From: Paraclostridium tenue
GTDB taxonomy: Bacteria; Bacillota; Clostridia; Peptostreptococcales; Peptostreptococcaceae
Direction: 5' to 3'
DNA: 64,000 bases
NCBI RefSeq assembly: GCF_039521565.1
Contig: NZ_BAAACP010000005.1
Location: 1 to 64,000, forward strand
The notes under the pieces are model-generated. The model had not been told where the DNA came from and did no database searches. It saw nothing but the letters and a program-made list of their open reading frames with translations. A program made the translations under genes and the position numbers. Position 1 is the stretch's first letter, and every line of letters begins with the position of its first letter. Shown here in pieces: positions 17,261-26,273 of this stretch.

Positions 17261-18415
17261 ATGAAAGATTTAGTTAAATTTGAGTTGTATAAGATTTTTT
17301 CAAAAAAAATAGTATTAGTATTATTAGTTGGATGTATAGTAGCGTCTTTATCAAATACAGTAACAAGCTATTTAGATATAAGGTCAAAGGGATTAAGCTA
17401 CTCCAGTATACAGAAAATAGGTAAAGAATATGAAGGTCAAATCATAACAGAGAAGAAACATGATATATTTAAAAAACAATGCGGTGATTTACTTACAAAA
17501 TATAATAATGGAAAGATACTGAGTGACAAAGAAAAAGTAAAAGCTTTTGGTATGACAGATTATTTAATATGGATCAATCCTGAATATATGATAAATGGAA
17601 AACTTTATAAATTTGATGATATGAAAAAAGAGCTAAAAAGATTAGAAAAAGAAGGAGATACTAATAGTTACCAATATAAAGAATTAAAATATATACATGA
17701 CTTAGTATCTAAAAAAGAAACTCCGAAATATTACTTTAAGTTTGGATGGAGAGAGGCAACAAATTTTAATATGAATTGTATGTGGATATCTATATTAATA
17801 CTTGTTTCTATATGTACCATATTTAGTAATGAATATCAAAGTAATACGGCATCAATAGTATTAAGTTCTAAAAATGGGCAAAAAAAATTAACTACTGCTA
17901 AGATAATAACAGGTTTGATATTTTCTACATTTGTATTTTTAATTATGAACGGAATACAGGTGATAATACTTGCAATGCATGGATTTAAGGGGTGGGATGT
18001 ACCGATGAGCTTTTTATCATCTTATGTAAGAACTCCTTATACTATGCATATAGGAACTTTCTATGTTTGCGGATTAATAGTAAGTTTTATAGGTACTGTA
18101 TTATTTACATTATTAATCATGTTAGTATCATTAATAAGTAAAAATAATATGATATCTTTTGCAGTAAGTGTAGCTACATTATTAGGTCCAGAATTTATAG
18201 GTAGATTTATGCCAACATATACTCTAACTAAGATTTTTGCAGAACTAAATATAGAAAATTTAATAGGTCCAATAAATATGTTTGGAAGTATAAGTACATA
18301 TAACATATTTGGAAAGCCAGTTTTATATTTAAATGTAATAGTTACAATAGGGATTATTAGTATACCAATAGTACTATACTTTATTAATAGGATTGGTAAA
18401 AAGCAAGTTGTATAA
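17261..18415 (+). CDS. ABC transporter permease (ABC-2 type)
   Basis: 384 aa. One N-terminal membrane segment (about 14-34) is followed by a 130-residue extracytoplasmic region rich in charged residues (about 38-170), then five more membrane segments (about 178-380). This is the ABC-2 exporter or lantibiotic-immunity layout. It pairs with the ATPase encoded just upstream. With the ECF sigma in the same operon, a cell-envelope or antimicrobial-peptide response is the best guess; substrate not determined. GGGGGA before ATG 17261. Confidence 0.85.
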   Translation: MKDLVKFELYKIFSKKIVLVLLVGCIVASLSNTVTSYLDIRSKGLSYSSIQKIGKEYEGQIITEKKHDIFKKQCGDLLTKYNNGKILSDKEKVKAFGMTDYLIWINPEYMINGKLYKFDDMKKELKRLEKEGDTNSYQYKELKYIHDLVSKKETPKYYFKFGWREATNFNMNCMWISILILVSICTIFSNEYQSNTASIVLSSKNGQKKLTTAKIITGLIFSTFVFLIMNGIQVIILAMHGFKGWDVPMSFLSSYVRTPYTMHIGTFYVCGLIVSFIGTVLFTLLIMLVSLISKNNMISFAVSVATLLGPEFIGRFMPTYTLTKIFAELNIENLIGPINMFGSISTYNIFGKPVLYLNVIVTIGIISIPIVLYFINRIGKKQVV

Positions 18416-18442
18416 AATTAAATTATAAATAAAAAATCCAAT

Positions 18443-18500
18443 AAAAAAATATTACATAAGTAGGTTGAATCTGAAATACTCTATGTAATATTTTTTTATT
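18443..18500 (+). terminator. terminator of ECF-ABC operon
   Basis: Stem AAATATTACATA (18447-18458) pairs with TATGTAATATTT (18482-18493) and a T-run follows; the loop is 23 nt. Confidence 0.78.
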
Positions 18501-18584
18501 TTTATAGGGATTAAAAATTATATGAATATAAATATTAGAAAAAAATATAGAAGATATAGATATAATTTATTTTTAATAAAATAG

Positions 18585-18719
18585 GCTCTAAACTTTGGAA
18601 TAAAAGCACCTTTTGAGGTTCCAAGTTCAAACTTTATGGCAATAGAATTTGAAGAAAATGCACTTAAAGATGTATCTGGAAAGGTAGTATATGCTAAAGA
18701 ATTTTTCGAAAATAGTTAA
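18585..18719 (+). pseudogene. 3' remnant of an unidentified gene
   Basis: Forty-four sense codons stay open up to TAA 18717-18719, with clean protein-like composition (FGIKAPFEVPSSNF, then MAIEFEENALKDVSGK). A stop codon lies immediately upstream in frame (TAG 18582-18584) and no ribosome site precedes any start. A normal intrinsic terminator follows. This looks like the C-terminal end of a gene whose 5' part has been lost. I do not recognise the family. Confidence 0.5.
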
Positions 18720-18733
18720 TAATACAATTAATA

Positions 18734-18785
18734 ATAAAAACTTCTTTAGAAAAGGTCTATAGTATATATTAAAGAAGTTTTTTAT
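18734..18785 (+). terminator. terminator after gene remnant
   Basis: Stem AAAAACTTCTTTA pairs with TAAAGAAGTTTTT. Confidence 0.75.
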
Positions 18786-18810
18786 TTATATATTTTATCT
18801 TACAAAAAAG

Positions 18811-18825
18811 TAACTTTAATGTAAT
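18811..18825 (+). promoter_or_regulatory. 15-bp shared upstream motif, copy A
   Basis: TAACTTTAATGTAAT lies 75 bp before the FtsX-like gene. An identical 15-mer lies 48 bp before the unknown gene at 20710. Two identical upstream sites suggest a shared regulator or shared sigma factor. Confidence 0.45.
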
Positions 18826-18899
18826 TTAGATAAATACCAAAAAAAATAGAATTGATATATTATTATTATATAAACAAAAAGGAAAGGTAGCAGATAAAT

Positions 18900-19841
18900 A
18901 TGGAAATGTTAAAAATAAATAATATATCAAAAGAAAACTTAAAATTGTTATTTTTAACTAGTACCCTTTTAGTGGCAAGCTTAGGATGTGTAATTATATT
19001 ACATATAGTGTTAGCTAATAAACTGGAAGTAAAAAAAGCTGATTATCCATTTGTATTAAACTATATATCTTCAAATTACAATTACGTAAAAAAACAACAA
19101 GTAGAAGTTATAGAAAATACATTAAATAAAGCTGGATACGATTATGATAAAACTGCATTTGAAATATTAAATATAAATAATGAAGGAAAATATGTAATAA
19201 AAAACTCAGAATTTAATAAGGTAGCAAAAAAGTTAAACTTAAGAAAGGTTAAGTTAAATAACGATGAAACACTAATAGTACCAAGATTCGACAATAAAAG
19301 ATATAAGAAAAATATAAGTAAATTTACTGATTTTGAAATAGGTCTTTATAATCTAAAAGTAAAAGGTATAGCAGATGGTAAAATACTTCCAAAAGGGATT
19401 GGAATATGGATTGTAGTAGTAAATGATAATTTATATTCTCAATTAGAAAAAGATGATGGAAATATCAAATATTATGTAAATGGGTATAAATATGACAACT
19501 GGGAGTCTAGTGCAAGTTTAGATGAGAAAATACAAAATAAATTAGGGAAAATATCAATAAATAATTATGAAAGAAGACAAGTATACGACTCTTTATTAAG
19601 CTTATCTAAGATATATGAAGATAGCATTAAAATTAATAATAAATGGCTGCTTATAGACACTTTAGTTGGAGTTTTATTATTTATATGTAGCTGGAATTTT
19701 TTATATTTTAAATTATTTACAGATTTTACAACTGATAAATTAAAGAATAAAAATTTACCAAATTTAAGTTTATTATATACTAAAACTTGTAAATCTTTAA
19801 ATGTTGGAGTTAAGCCAAAAATTTCACTTCATACGTTTTAA
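18900..19841 (+). CDS. truncated FtsX/BceB-like permease fragment
   Basis: 313 aa with one N-terminal membrane segment (about 17-40), a roughly 200-residue extracellular region, and one C-terminal segment (about 245-265) followed by YFKLFTDFTTDKLK. That tail closely recalls the cytoplasmic motif after the extracellular loop of BceB-type permeases (FKLYTD...DK). The protein therefore looks like the middle of a 10-helix permease, lacking both the N-terminal FtsX helices and the last three. It has a ribosome site (AGGAAAGG, about 12 nt away) and an upstream motif, so it may be expressed. No ATPase partner is adjacent. It could be decay or a stand-alone sensor domain. Confidence 0.6.
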   Translation: MEMLKINNISKENLKLLFLTSTLLVASLGCVIILHIVLANKLEVKKADYPFVLNYISSNYNYVKKQQVEVIENTLNKAGYDYDKTAFEILNINNEGKYVIKNSEFNKVAKKLNLRKVKLNNDETLIVPRFDNKRYKKNISKFTDFEIGLYNLKVKGIADGKILPKGIGIWIVVVNDNLYSQLEKDDGNIKYYVNGYKYDNWESSASLDEKIQNKLGKISINNYERRQVYDSLLSLSKIYEDSIKINNKWLLIDTLVGVLLFICSWNFLYFKLFTDFTTDKLKNKNLPNLSLLYTKTCKSLNVGVKPKISLHTF

Positions 19842-19842
19842 G

Positions 19843-19895
19843 ATAAAAATCTTATTTGAAGTAGACATAATCTATTTTAAATAAGATTTTTTTAT
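19843..19895. terminator. bidirectional terminator
   Basis: AAAATCTTATTT pairs with AAATAAGATTTT across a 22-nt loop, between convergent genes. Confidence 0.75.
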
Positions 19896-20572
19896 ATATA
19901 CAAGATACTTAAAGCTATAAGCAATTGGGCTATATAGTAAATTAAAAGGTTAAGAACTGCTATAAACTTAGGACAATCTTTATAAAAGTAGTCAAATGAT
20001 AATATTAAATCTGATAAAACAAATAATAATGCACCAATTGTAATCCATAGAACATAAGGATTATAAAAGTTGATAGAAAAGTATAGATTTAAAGATTGAA
20101 TAAACATAAAGCTAATTACAACTGAATAAAAAGCTACATAATAAAAAGAATCTTTAAAATCAAGTTTTTTTATACACTTTAAAATAAATAAAACTACAAC
20201 TGCTAGTAAAAAAGAAAATAGTATAGTGTAAAAGCTAAAGTGACTAAGGTATATAAATCCTATTGAAAAAAATACATGAGATAGACTAAAACTTAAAAGA
20301 CCATAGATAAAAAATTTATTTATATGATTTTTATCTTTATTTTTAAATATAAGAAATAGATCTCCAAATAGAGAAAATAAAAGACCTAAAAGAATAAAAA
20401 TAAAATAAATAAAATTACTGCTTTTTTCTAAATAGCCACTTATAGCTATAGTTACAAAGAGTATACTAGTTATAGTTTTAAAAATACCTTTAAAAATTTT
20501 ATGGGGTTTATATGTAAAATATAAAAGAATAATTAGAGATAATAACATTAAAAGTACTAATGAATAAGTCAT
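19892..20572 (-). CDS. YhhN/TMEM86 family lysoplasmalogenase
   Basis: 226 aa, about eight membrane segments. I placed the start at ATG 20572, right after TTAGGAGGGA; a longer reading to 20620 lacks a ribosome site. YhhN landmarks are present: GLLFSLFGDLFLI (family G-D-L-F motif), GALLFVLSDLILS (second Asp-bearing helix) and the terminal LLIYYIAQLLIALSI. The family hydrolyses the vinyl-ether bond of lysoplasmalogens; many clostridia make plasmalogens, which fits. Single gene, divergent from the gene at 20710. Confidence 0.85.
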   Translation of the reverse strand: MTYSLVLLMLLSLIILLYFTYKPHKIFKGIFKTITSILFVTIAISGYLEKSSNFIYFIFILLGLLFSLFGDLFLIFKNKDKNHINKFFIYGLLSFSLSHVFFSIGFIYLSHFSFYTILFSFLLAVVVLFILKCIKKLDFKDSFYYVAFYSVVISFMFIQSLNLYFSINFYNPYVLWITIGALLFVLSDLILSFDYFYKDCPKFIAVLNLLIYYIAQLLIALSILYI

Positions 20573-20647
20573 AAAATCCCTCCTAATAACTAAAATACTA
20601 CTATATAAATATGTTAACATAAATAAACATAGTTCTTGAAAATAAAA

Positions 20648-20662
20648 TAACTTTAATGTAAT
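20648..20662 (+). promoter_or_regulatory. 15-bp shared upstream motif, copy B
   Basis: Identical TAACTTTAATGTAAT to 18811-18825, 48 bp upstream of the GTG start at 20710. Confidence 0.45.
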
Positions 20663-20709
20663 GTATTATTGTATGCAATTTTAAGAATAAACTTTAAGGA
20701 GAAATAAAA

Positions 20710-21423
20710 GTGACATATATAAACGCAAAGAGTAAATATTTAATAAATGTAAAAAACATTAATATAAAACATAAATTTGATAAACTAGTAACTAAATCTG
20801 TTAGTGTAACAGATGACCAAGTTAAAGAATGTATAGAATATGCAAAAAAGTGTATAGAAGAATCTAAAGATTATAAAAAACTAGTTCCATCATCTATTAA
20901 AGATGAAAAATTACAAAAGCAAATAGGAGAGCAGATGATATTTGCTCAAAAAATAGGAGAGTGTGGAGTATTAAATTACTTTAAATATAGAGGACTTAAA
21001 CCTGAAGTGTTAAAAAGTAAAAAAATAGGTATAAAAACTTGTATAGATAAAGATATACATAATAGACTTATAATAGATAAAAATGAATTTGATTCAAATA
21101 ATAAAGAAAGTTACTATATAGGTGTACATTTAAACTTAGAAGTAGAAGATAAAAAACATCCTATTAAGAAATACTTAGTTAAAAATCTTTATGATATAAA
21201 AAGAGTACAAGTATATGGATACTTAGAAGCTAAATTTTTAGATAGTTTAAGATATGAAACTATAACTAAAAAAGATGGAAAAAAAGAATATAAGTTTTAT
21301 ACTAAAAAAGCTTCTAATTATGATAAAAAAGATAAATATGCAAAAATTAAAAGTGAATGTAAATGGTATTATTTAGATAGAATGATGGATATAGAAGGTT
21401 TGGTAATGAAAATTAAAAAATAA
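20710..21423 (+). CDS. hypothetical protein
   Basis: 237 aa starting at GTG 20710, supported by AAGGAGAAA. It is soluble, Lys-rich and basic, with no signal peptide or membrane segment. A helical central part (about 35-100, including QIGEQMIFAQKIGECGVLNYFKYRGLKPE) is followed by beta-rich sequence with YYIGVHLNLEVEDKKHP and a Lys/Tyr-rich tail. I recognise no family or catalytic motif. It is monocistronic with its own terminator and shares an upstream 15-mer with the FtsX-like gene. Confidence 0.65.
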   Translation: MTYINAKSKYLINVKNINIKHKFDKLVTKSVSVTDDQVKECIEYAKKCIEESKDYKKLVPSSIKDEKLQKQIGEQMIFAQKIGECGVLNYFKYRGLKPEVLKSKKIGIKTCIDKDIHNRLIIDKNEFDSNNKESYYIGVHLNLEVEDKKHPIKKYLVKNLYDIKRVQVYGYLEAKFLDSLRYETITKKDGKKEYKFYTKKASNYDKKDKYAKIKSECKWYYLDRMMDIEGLVMKIKK

Positions 21424-21428
21424 TTATT

Positions 21429-21474
21429 TAAAAATGCTTTGATCAACTGATTTGTTAATCAAAGCATTTTTTAT
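21429..21474 (+). terminator. terminator
   Basis: Stem AAAATGCTTTGAT / ATCAAAGCATTTT with T-run. Confidence 0.85.
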
Positions 21475-21559
21475 TTTATAAATCTTAGATTCTAACTTTA
21501 TATTTTGCTGAGTATATATTTATAAAGCTCAATATTTATAAAATAAAGGGGAATTGCAT

Positions 21560-22792
21560 ATGGAATTTGAAATAATAGATGGAATAAAAATTATAAATTT
21601 AGATATGATAGCTACAGTTGCATTAGGAAGTTTACTTTTACTATTTGGTAATTTTCTAAAAAGAAAAATAAAATTATTAGAAAAATTTTGCATACCAGGA
21701 CCAGTAATTGGAGGATTATTATTTGCAATTATTATTTTTATATTAAAAACTTCTAATATGGTAAGTATATCTATGGATACAACACTTCAATCGCCTTTTA
21801 TGATAGCTTTTTTTACAACAATAGGATTAGGAGCTAGCTTTAATTTGTTAAAAAAAGGGGGTAAACTACTTATAACATATTGGATTTTATGCGGATTACT
21901 TTCAATAGCACAAAACTTAATAGGAGTTATAGGGGCTAAAATTACAAATATAAATCCTTTAATAGGTATAATGTGTGGGGCTGTTTCTATGGAAGGTGGT
22001 CATGGAGCTGCAGCATCCTTTGGTGCAACGATAGAGTCCTTAGGAGTAAATGGAGCAGTTACAATAGGTATGGCAGCTGCTACATTTGGTATAATGTGTG
22101 GAGGACTTATAGGTGGACCTATATCCAAATATTTGATAGATAAATATAAATTAACACCAAATGAAAATGAAATTAATAACAATGTTTCAGTAGAAGACGT
22201 AGCTGGTATAAAACTTAGTGATTCCTTTAATTCGAATACTATGATTGTACAAATAGCAGTAATAGCATCTTGCATGACTGTAGGAAGCGTAGTTGGAACT
22301 TTGTTTTCATCTGTAACTAAAATAGTACTTCCAGGATATGTTGGTGCTATGTTTATAGCAGTAATATTTAGAAATATAAATGATAGATTTAAAATAGTTG
22401 ATTTGGATTTGTACTCAATTGATATAATAAGTAATGTTTGCTTAGGAATATTTTTAACTATGGCGTTAATGACTATAAAATTATGGGAACTGTCAGGATT
22501 AGCAGGACCTATGATAGTAATAGTAGCATCTCAAGTTATATTTATAGCTTTATACGGAGCGTTTATAGCATTTAGAGTATTGGGGAAAGACTTTGATGCA
22601 GCTATAATGGTTTCAGGAATGTTAGGTCATGGATTAGGTGCAACACCAAATGCACTAGCTAATATAAATTCAGTAACATCAAAGTATGGAAATTCAGCTA
22701 AAGCATTTTTGATAGTTCCATTAGTAGGTGCATTCTTAATAGATTTAGTAGCCATACCAACAATAGTAACATTTATAAATTTCTTTAGTTAA
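21560..22792 (+). CDS. gltS: sodium/glutamate symporter
   Basis: 410 aa. ATG 21560 was chosen over TTG 21554 because AAAGGGG ends 8 nt before it. GltS (ESS family) imports L- or D-glutamate with Na+. Visible are two inverted repeats of five helices each with a re-entrant loop: EGGHGAAASFG (about 143-153) and the C-terminal GMLGHGLGATPNALAN (about 352-367), both family hallmarks. Length is typical (about 400 aa). Monocistronic with a strong terminator. Confidence 0.93.
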   Translation: MEFEIIDGIKIINLDMIATVALGSLLLLFGNFLKRKIKLLEKFCIPGPVIGGLLFAIIIFILKTSNMVSISMDTTLQSPFMIAFFTTIGLGASFNLLKKGGKLLITYWILCGLLSIAQNLIGVIGAKITNINPLIGIMCGAVSMEGGHGAAASFGATIESLGVNGAVTIGMAAATFGIMCGGLIGGPISKYLIDKYKLTPNENEINNNVSVEDVAGIKLSDSFNSNTMIVQIAVIASCMTVGSVVGTLFSSVTKIVLPGYVGAMFIAVIFRNINDRFKIVDLDLYSIDIISNVCLGIFLTMALMTIKLWELSGLAGPMIVIVASQVIFIALYGAFIAFRVLGKDFDAAIMVSGMLGHGLGATPNALANINSVTSKYGNSAKAFLIVPLVGAFLIDLVAIPTIVTFINFFS

Positions 22793-22828
22793 CGAAAAAA
22801 CACCTATCTTTTTGATAGGTGTTTTTTA
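22793..22828 (+). terminator. terminator of gltS
   Basis: Stem AAAAAACACCTATC / GATAGGTGTTTTTT. Confidence 0.9.
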
Positions 22829-22866
22829 TGGGCTAGCGTATACTTATGTCTGAGCATAAGTTCCCA
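22829..22866. other. unexplained compact hairpin element
   Basis: TGGG (22829-22832), ACTTATG (22842-22848), loop TCTGAG, CATAAGT (22855-22861), CCCA (22863-22866). It forms a two-part stem with a 9-nt bulge and is clearly richer in G+C than its surroundings. It has no T-run, so it is not an ordinary terminator, and no gene is attached. Confidence 0.4.
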
Positions 22867-23021
22867 CTAATAACTAGTATAATACAAAATATAATTTTTG
22901 TAAACAAAATAAATTTATTTGAAAATTTTTAAAAATTAAAAACCTTGAAATAGCTAAGTAAATTAAAATTTTAAAAATTAATGTAAAAAATAGTAGATTA
23001 AAAATTTAAAAAGTGGTGTAT

Positions 23022-23037
23022 ATACAATATGTAGTAT
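23022..23037 (+). promoter_or_regulatory. NrdR box 1
   Basis: ATACAATATGTAGTAT matches the NrdR box consensus (acaCwAtATaTwGtgt) at nearly every conserved position. Confidence 0.85.
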
Positions 23038-23052
23038 AAGAAAAAGACCAAA

Positions 23053-23068
23053 CAACTATATATTGTAT
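23053..23068 (+). promoter_or_regulatory. NrdR box 2
   Basis: CAACTATATATTGTAT matches the NrdR consensus. It is exactly 31 bp from box 1, the three-turn spacing at which the NrdR repressor binds pairs of boxes upstream of ribonucleotide reductase genes. Confidence 0.87.
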
Positions 23069-23108
23069 TTTTAAAAATTATTTATCTATTTTGTAAAGGT
23101 GGGAAAAA

Positions 23109-25208
23109 ATGAATTATATTAAGCTTAACAATGAAGTAATAATTAAAGATAAACAAGGTAAATATCAACTAGAAAAAGATAAAGAAGCTCTTAATAGTTA
23201 TTTAGAAGAATATATAAATCCTAGAATGAAAAAATTTAAAAATCTAGAAACTAGATTAAATTATTTAATAGAAAATGACTATTATTCAAAAGATGTAATA
23301 GATAAATATTCTATAGATTTCATAAGAGAAATTTATAAAAATATAGCAAAAGAAAACTTTAAATTTAAATCATATATGAGTGCAAATAAATTTTATCAAA
23401 ACTATGCTTTAAAAACTAATGATGGAAAACAAATATTAGAAAATTATAATGATAAAGTTTTAATTGTAGCGTTAGCATTAGGTAATGGAGATAAAAATTT
23501 AGCTTTAAATTTATCTAAAAAACTTATAAAACAAGAGTTTCAACCAGCTACACCAACATTTTTAAATGCAGGTAGAAAAAGAGCAGGAGAAATGGTTTCT
23601 TGTTTTTTACTATCAGTAGAAGATAGTACAGAAGGTATCTCATATGCTATATCATCATCAAATCATTTATCTAAAATAGGTGGAGGAGTAGCACTAAACT
23701 TATCAAGGCTTAGAGCTAGTGGAGAACCAATAAAAGACATAGCTGGATCTGCTGGAGGAGTAGTAGGTGTTGCAAAAATGCTAGAACAATCTTTCACATA
23801 TTTTAATCAAATGGGAGCAAGACAAGGAGCAGGTGCAGTTTACTTAACAGTATTTCATCCAGACTTTGAAATATTAATGGATACCAAAAAGATAAATGCG
23901 GATGAAAAGATAAGATTAGCATCTTTATCACTTGGAGCAATTATACCTAATAAATTTATGGAACTTGCAGAAAAAAATGAAATTGCTTATGCTTTTTATC
24001 CTCATTCAGTATATAAAAAGTATAAAGTCCATTTAGATGATATAAAAATGGATGATTGGTATGATAAGTTAAAAAATGATGAAGATATACTAAAAAAGGA
24101 AATAAACCCTAGACAGATGCTAACTAAAATAGCACAAATGCAACAAGAAAGCGGATATCCTTATGTAGTATTTATTGATACTGCAAATAAGGAACATGTT
24201 TTAAAAGATGTGGGAAATATTAAAATGTCTAATCTTTGCTGTGAGATATTTCAATATCAAACACCATCAGACATAAAAGGTTATGGAGGAGAAAACTTAT
24301 GGGGGCAAGACATAAGTTGTAATTTAGGCTCATTAAATATAGCCAATGTTATGGATAATAAAGATATCGAAAATACGGTAAATACAGCTATAAGAGCATT
24401 ATCTTTTGTATCGGATAAAACTGATATCAAAGAAGTTCCTACGATAAAAAAAGGGAATAATGCTTCTCATGCAATAGGGCTTGGGGCTATGAATTTACAT
24501 GGATATTTAGTAAGAGAAAATATTTTATATACTTCAGAAGAAGCTATAGACTTTTCAAATGTATTTTTTGCAATGATAAGATATTATGCTATTAAAGCTT
24601 CTATGGAAATAGCTATAGAAAAAAATACTACTTTTGATGGATTTGAAAAATCTGAATATGCTAAAGGACAAGCTAGTAGTGTACTTTCAAAATACTGTAA
24701 TAATTCATATTTACCAAAAACCAATAAAGTATCTAAACTATTTGAAGGAATATATATACCAACGTCTAAAGATTGGGCTGATTTATTAGATAAAGTTAAA
24801 GAAAATGGAATATATAATGCATACTTAACTGCTATTGCACCAACACAAAGCATAAGTTATGTTCAAAATGCAACTTCAAGTATAATGCCTATTATGGAAC
24901 CTGTAGAAGTTAGAACTTATGGTGACTCAACGACAATATATCCAATGCCATTTTTAACTAATGAAAATATGCTATATTATCAATCAGCATATAGAATGGA
25001 TATGAAAAATGTTATAGACATAGTAGCAACAGTACAACAACATGTTGATCAAGGAATATCAACGACGCTATTTGTAACAGATGATAAAACTACTAGAGAT
25101 ATAGCAAGATATTATATATATGCCTATAAAAAAGGTTTAAAAAGTTTATATTACACAAGAACAAAAATGATAAGAGATAACAATGAATGTCTAATGTGTT
25201 CAGTATAG
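23109..25208 (+). CDS. nrdE: class Ib ribonucleotide reductase, alpha subunit
   Basis: 699 aa. Reduces ribonucleoside diphosphates to deoxyribonucleotides. It lacks an N-terminal ATP cone, as class Ib does. Landmarks: ATPTFLNAGRKRAGEMVSCFL with the first active-site Cys, the specificity-site region KIGGGVALNLSRLRASG, the radical-site motif SNLCCEIF (N-x-C-x-E), the Tyr pair in a YYQSAYRMD stretch near the C-terminus, and a terminal CLMC redox pair. GTGGGAAAAAATG gives the start. The nrdF gene follows 12 nt later. Two NrdR boxes upstream indicate repression when ATP/dATP-loaded NrdR binds. Confidence 0.96.
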   Translation: MNYIKLNNEVIIKDKQGKYQLEKDKEALNSYLEEYINPRMKKFKNLETRLNYLIENDYYSKDVIDKYSIDFIREIYKNIAKENFKFKSYMSANKFYQNYALKTNDGKQILENYNDKVLIVALALGNGDKNLALNLSKKLIKQEFQPATPTFLNAGRKRAGEMVSCFLLSVEDSTEGISYAISSSNHLSKIGGGVALNLSRLRASGEPIKDIAGSAGGVVGVAKMLEQSFTYFNQMGARQGAGAVYLTVFHPDFEILMDTKKINADEKIRLASLSLGAIIPNKFMELAEKNEIAYAFYPHSVYKKYKVHLDDIKMDDWYDKLKNDEDILKKEINPRQMLTKIAQMQQESGYPYVVFIDTANKEHVLKDVGNIKMSNLCCEIFQYQTPSDIKGYGGENLWGQDISCNLGSLNIANVMDNKDIENTVNTAIRALSFVSDKTDIKEVPTIKKGNNASHAIGLGAMNLHGYLVRENILYTSEEAIDFSNVFFAMIRYYAIKASMEIAIEKNTTFDGFEKSEYAKGQASSVLSKYCNNSYLPKTNKVSKLFEGIYIPTSKDWADLLDKVKENGIYNAYLTAIAPTQSISYVQNATSSIMPIMEPVEVRTYGDSTTIYPMPFLTNENMLYYQSAYRMDMKNVIDIVATVQQHVDQGISTTLFVTDDKTTRDIARYYIYAYKKGLKSLYYTRTKMIRDNNECLMCSV

Positions 25209-25220
25209 GGGGAAAATAAT

Positions 25221-26192
25221 ATGACATTTAATTTAAATAAAGTACACAAAGCTGTTAATTGGAACAAAGAAGATGATGGATTTACACAAGCATTTTGGGA
25301 TCAAAATGTAAAACAATTTTGGCTACCAGAAGAAATATCAGTATCAAAAGATTTAAAAACTTGGAATGATTTAAAAGAAAGTGAAAAAGAATTATATAAA
25401 AAAGTACTAGCAGGACTTACACTACTTGATACAAAACAAGGAAATAACGGAGTTCCTTCAATGATGAGTTTAACTGATAATCTACAAAGAAAAGCAGTAT
25501 TATCTTTTATGGGAACTATGGAAGAAATACATGCGAAAAGTTATTCTTCTATATTTATGACATTATTAACTACAACTCAAATAGATGAATTATTTGATTG
25601 GATAGAAAGTGAGCCCACATTACAAAGAAAAGCTGATTTAATATTAGCTCAATATGAAAATACAACAGACCAAAGAAGTTTATACTTATCAATGGTTACT
25701 AGTGTATTTTTAGAAAGTTTTTTATTTTACTCAGGATTTTTCTATCCACTATATCTAGCAGGACAAGGAAAAATGGTAGCTAGTGGAGAGATAATATCAC
25801 TTATACTTAGAGATGAATCACTCCATGGTAAGTATATAGGTCTTTTAGCTCAAGAGATATATGATACATTTAATGAAGATGAAAAATTTAAGTTAAAAGT
25901 TAAAATGTATGAAATATTTGAAGCTCTTATGGAAAATGAAATAAATTACACTAAAAAGATTTATGAAGGTAGTGGACTTATAGATGAAGTTATAACCTTC
26001 TTACAATACAATGCCAATAGAGCTTTAGAGAACCTAGGTTTTGAGGATTATTATAAAGTAGATGAGATTAACCCTATTGTATTGAATGGTCTAAGCACGG
26101 AAACTAAATCACATGATTTCTTTTCAACTAAAGGCAATGGATATCAAAAGGGTATATATGAAGAATTAGAAGATGAAGATTTTATAATATAG
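25221..26192 (+). CDS. nrdF: class Ib ribonucleotide reductase, beta subunit
   Basis: 323 aa. Carries the dimetal-tyrosyl radical cofactor used by NrdE. Ligand motifs are visible in order: LLDTKQGN (Asp), MEEIHAKSYS (Glu, His and the radical Tyr three residues on), FLESFLFYSGF (Glu) and LILRDESLHGKY (Glu, His). The length is standard for NrdF. It is co-transcribed with nrdE and ends in a short terminator. No nrdI flavodoxin gene, needed to load the manganese form, is in this operon or window. Confidence 0.96.
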   Translation: MTFNLNKVHKAVNWNKEDDGFTQAFWDQNVKQFWLPEEISVSKDLKTWNDLKESEKELYKKVLAGLTLLDTKQGNNGVPSMMSLTDNLQRKAVLSFMGTMEEIHAKSYSSIFMTLLTTTQIDELFDWIESEPTLQRKADLILAQYENTTDQRSLYLSMVTSVFLESFLFYSGFFYPLYLAGQGKMVASGEIISLILRDESLHGKYIGLLAQEIYDTFNEDEKFKLKVKMYEIFEALMENEINYTKKIYEGSGLIDEVITFLQYNANRALENLGFEDYYKVDEINPIVLNGLSTETKSHDFFSTKGNGYQKGIYEELEDEDFII

Positions 26193-26222
26193 TATCTCGT
26201 ATTTTGCGAGGTACTTTTTATT
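26188..26222 (+). terminator. terminator of nrdEF
   Basis: Imperfect stem AGTATCTCG / CGAGGTACT then T-run, overlapping the nrdF stop codon. Confidence 0.65.
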
Positions 26223-26273
26223 TATATTTAAATAGGCTAAAACCTAATTTAAAAAATATTAAGTATTAGCAAT

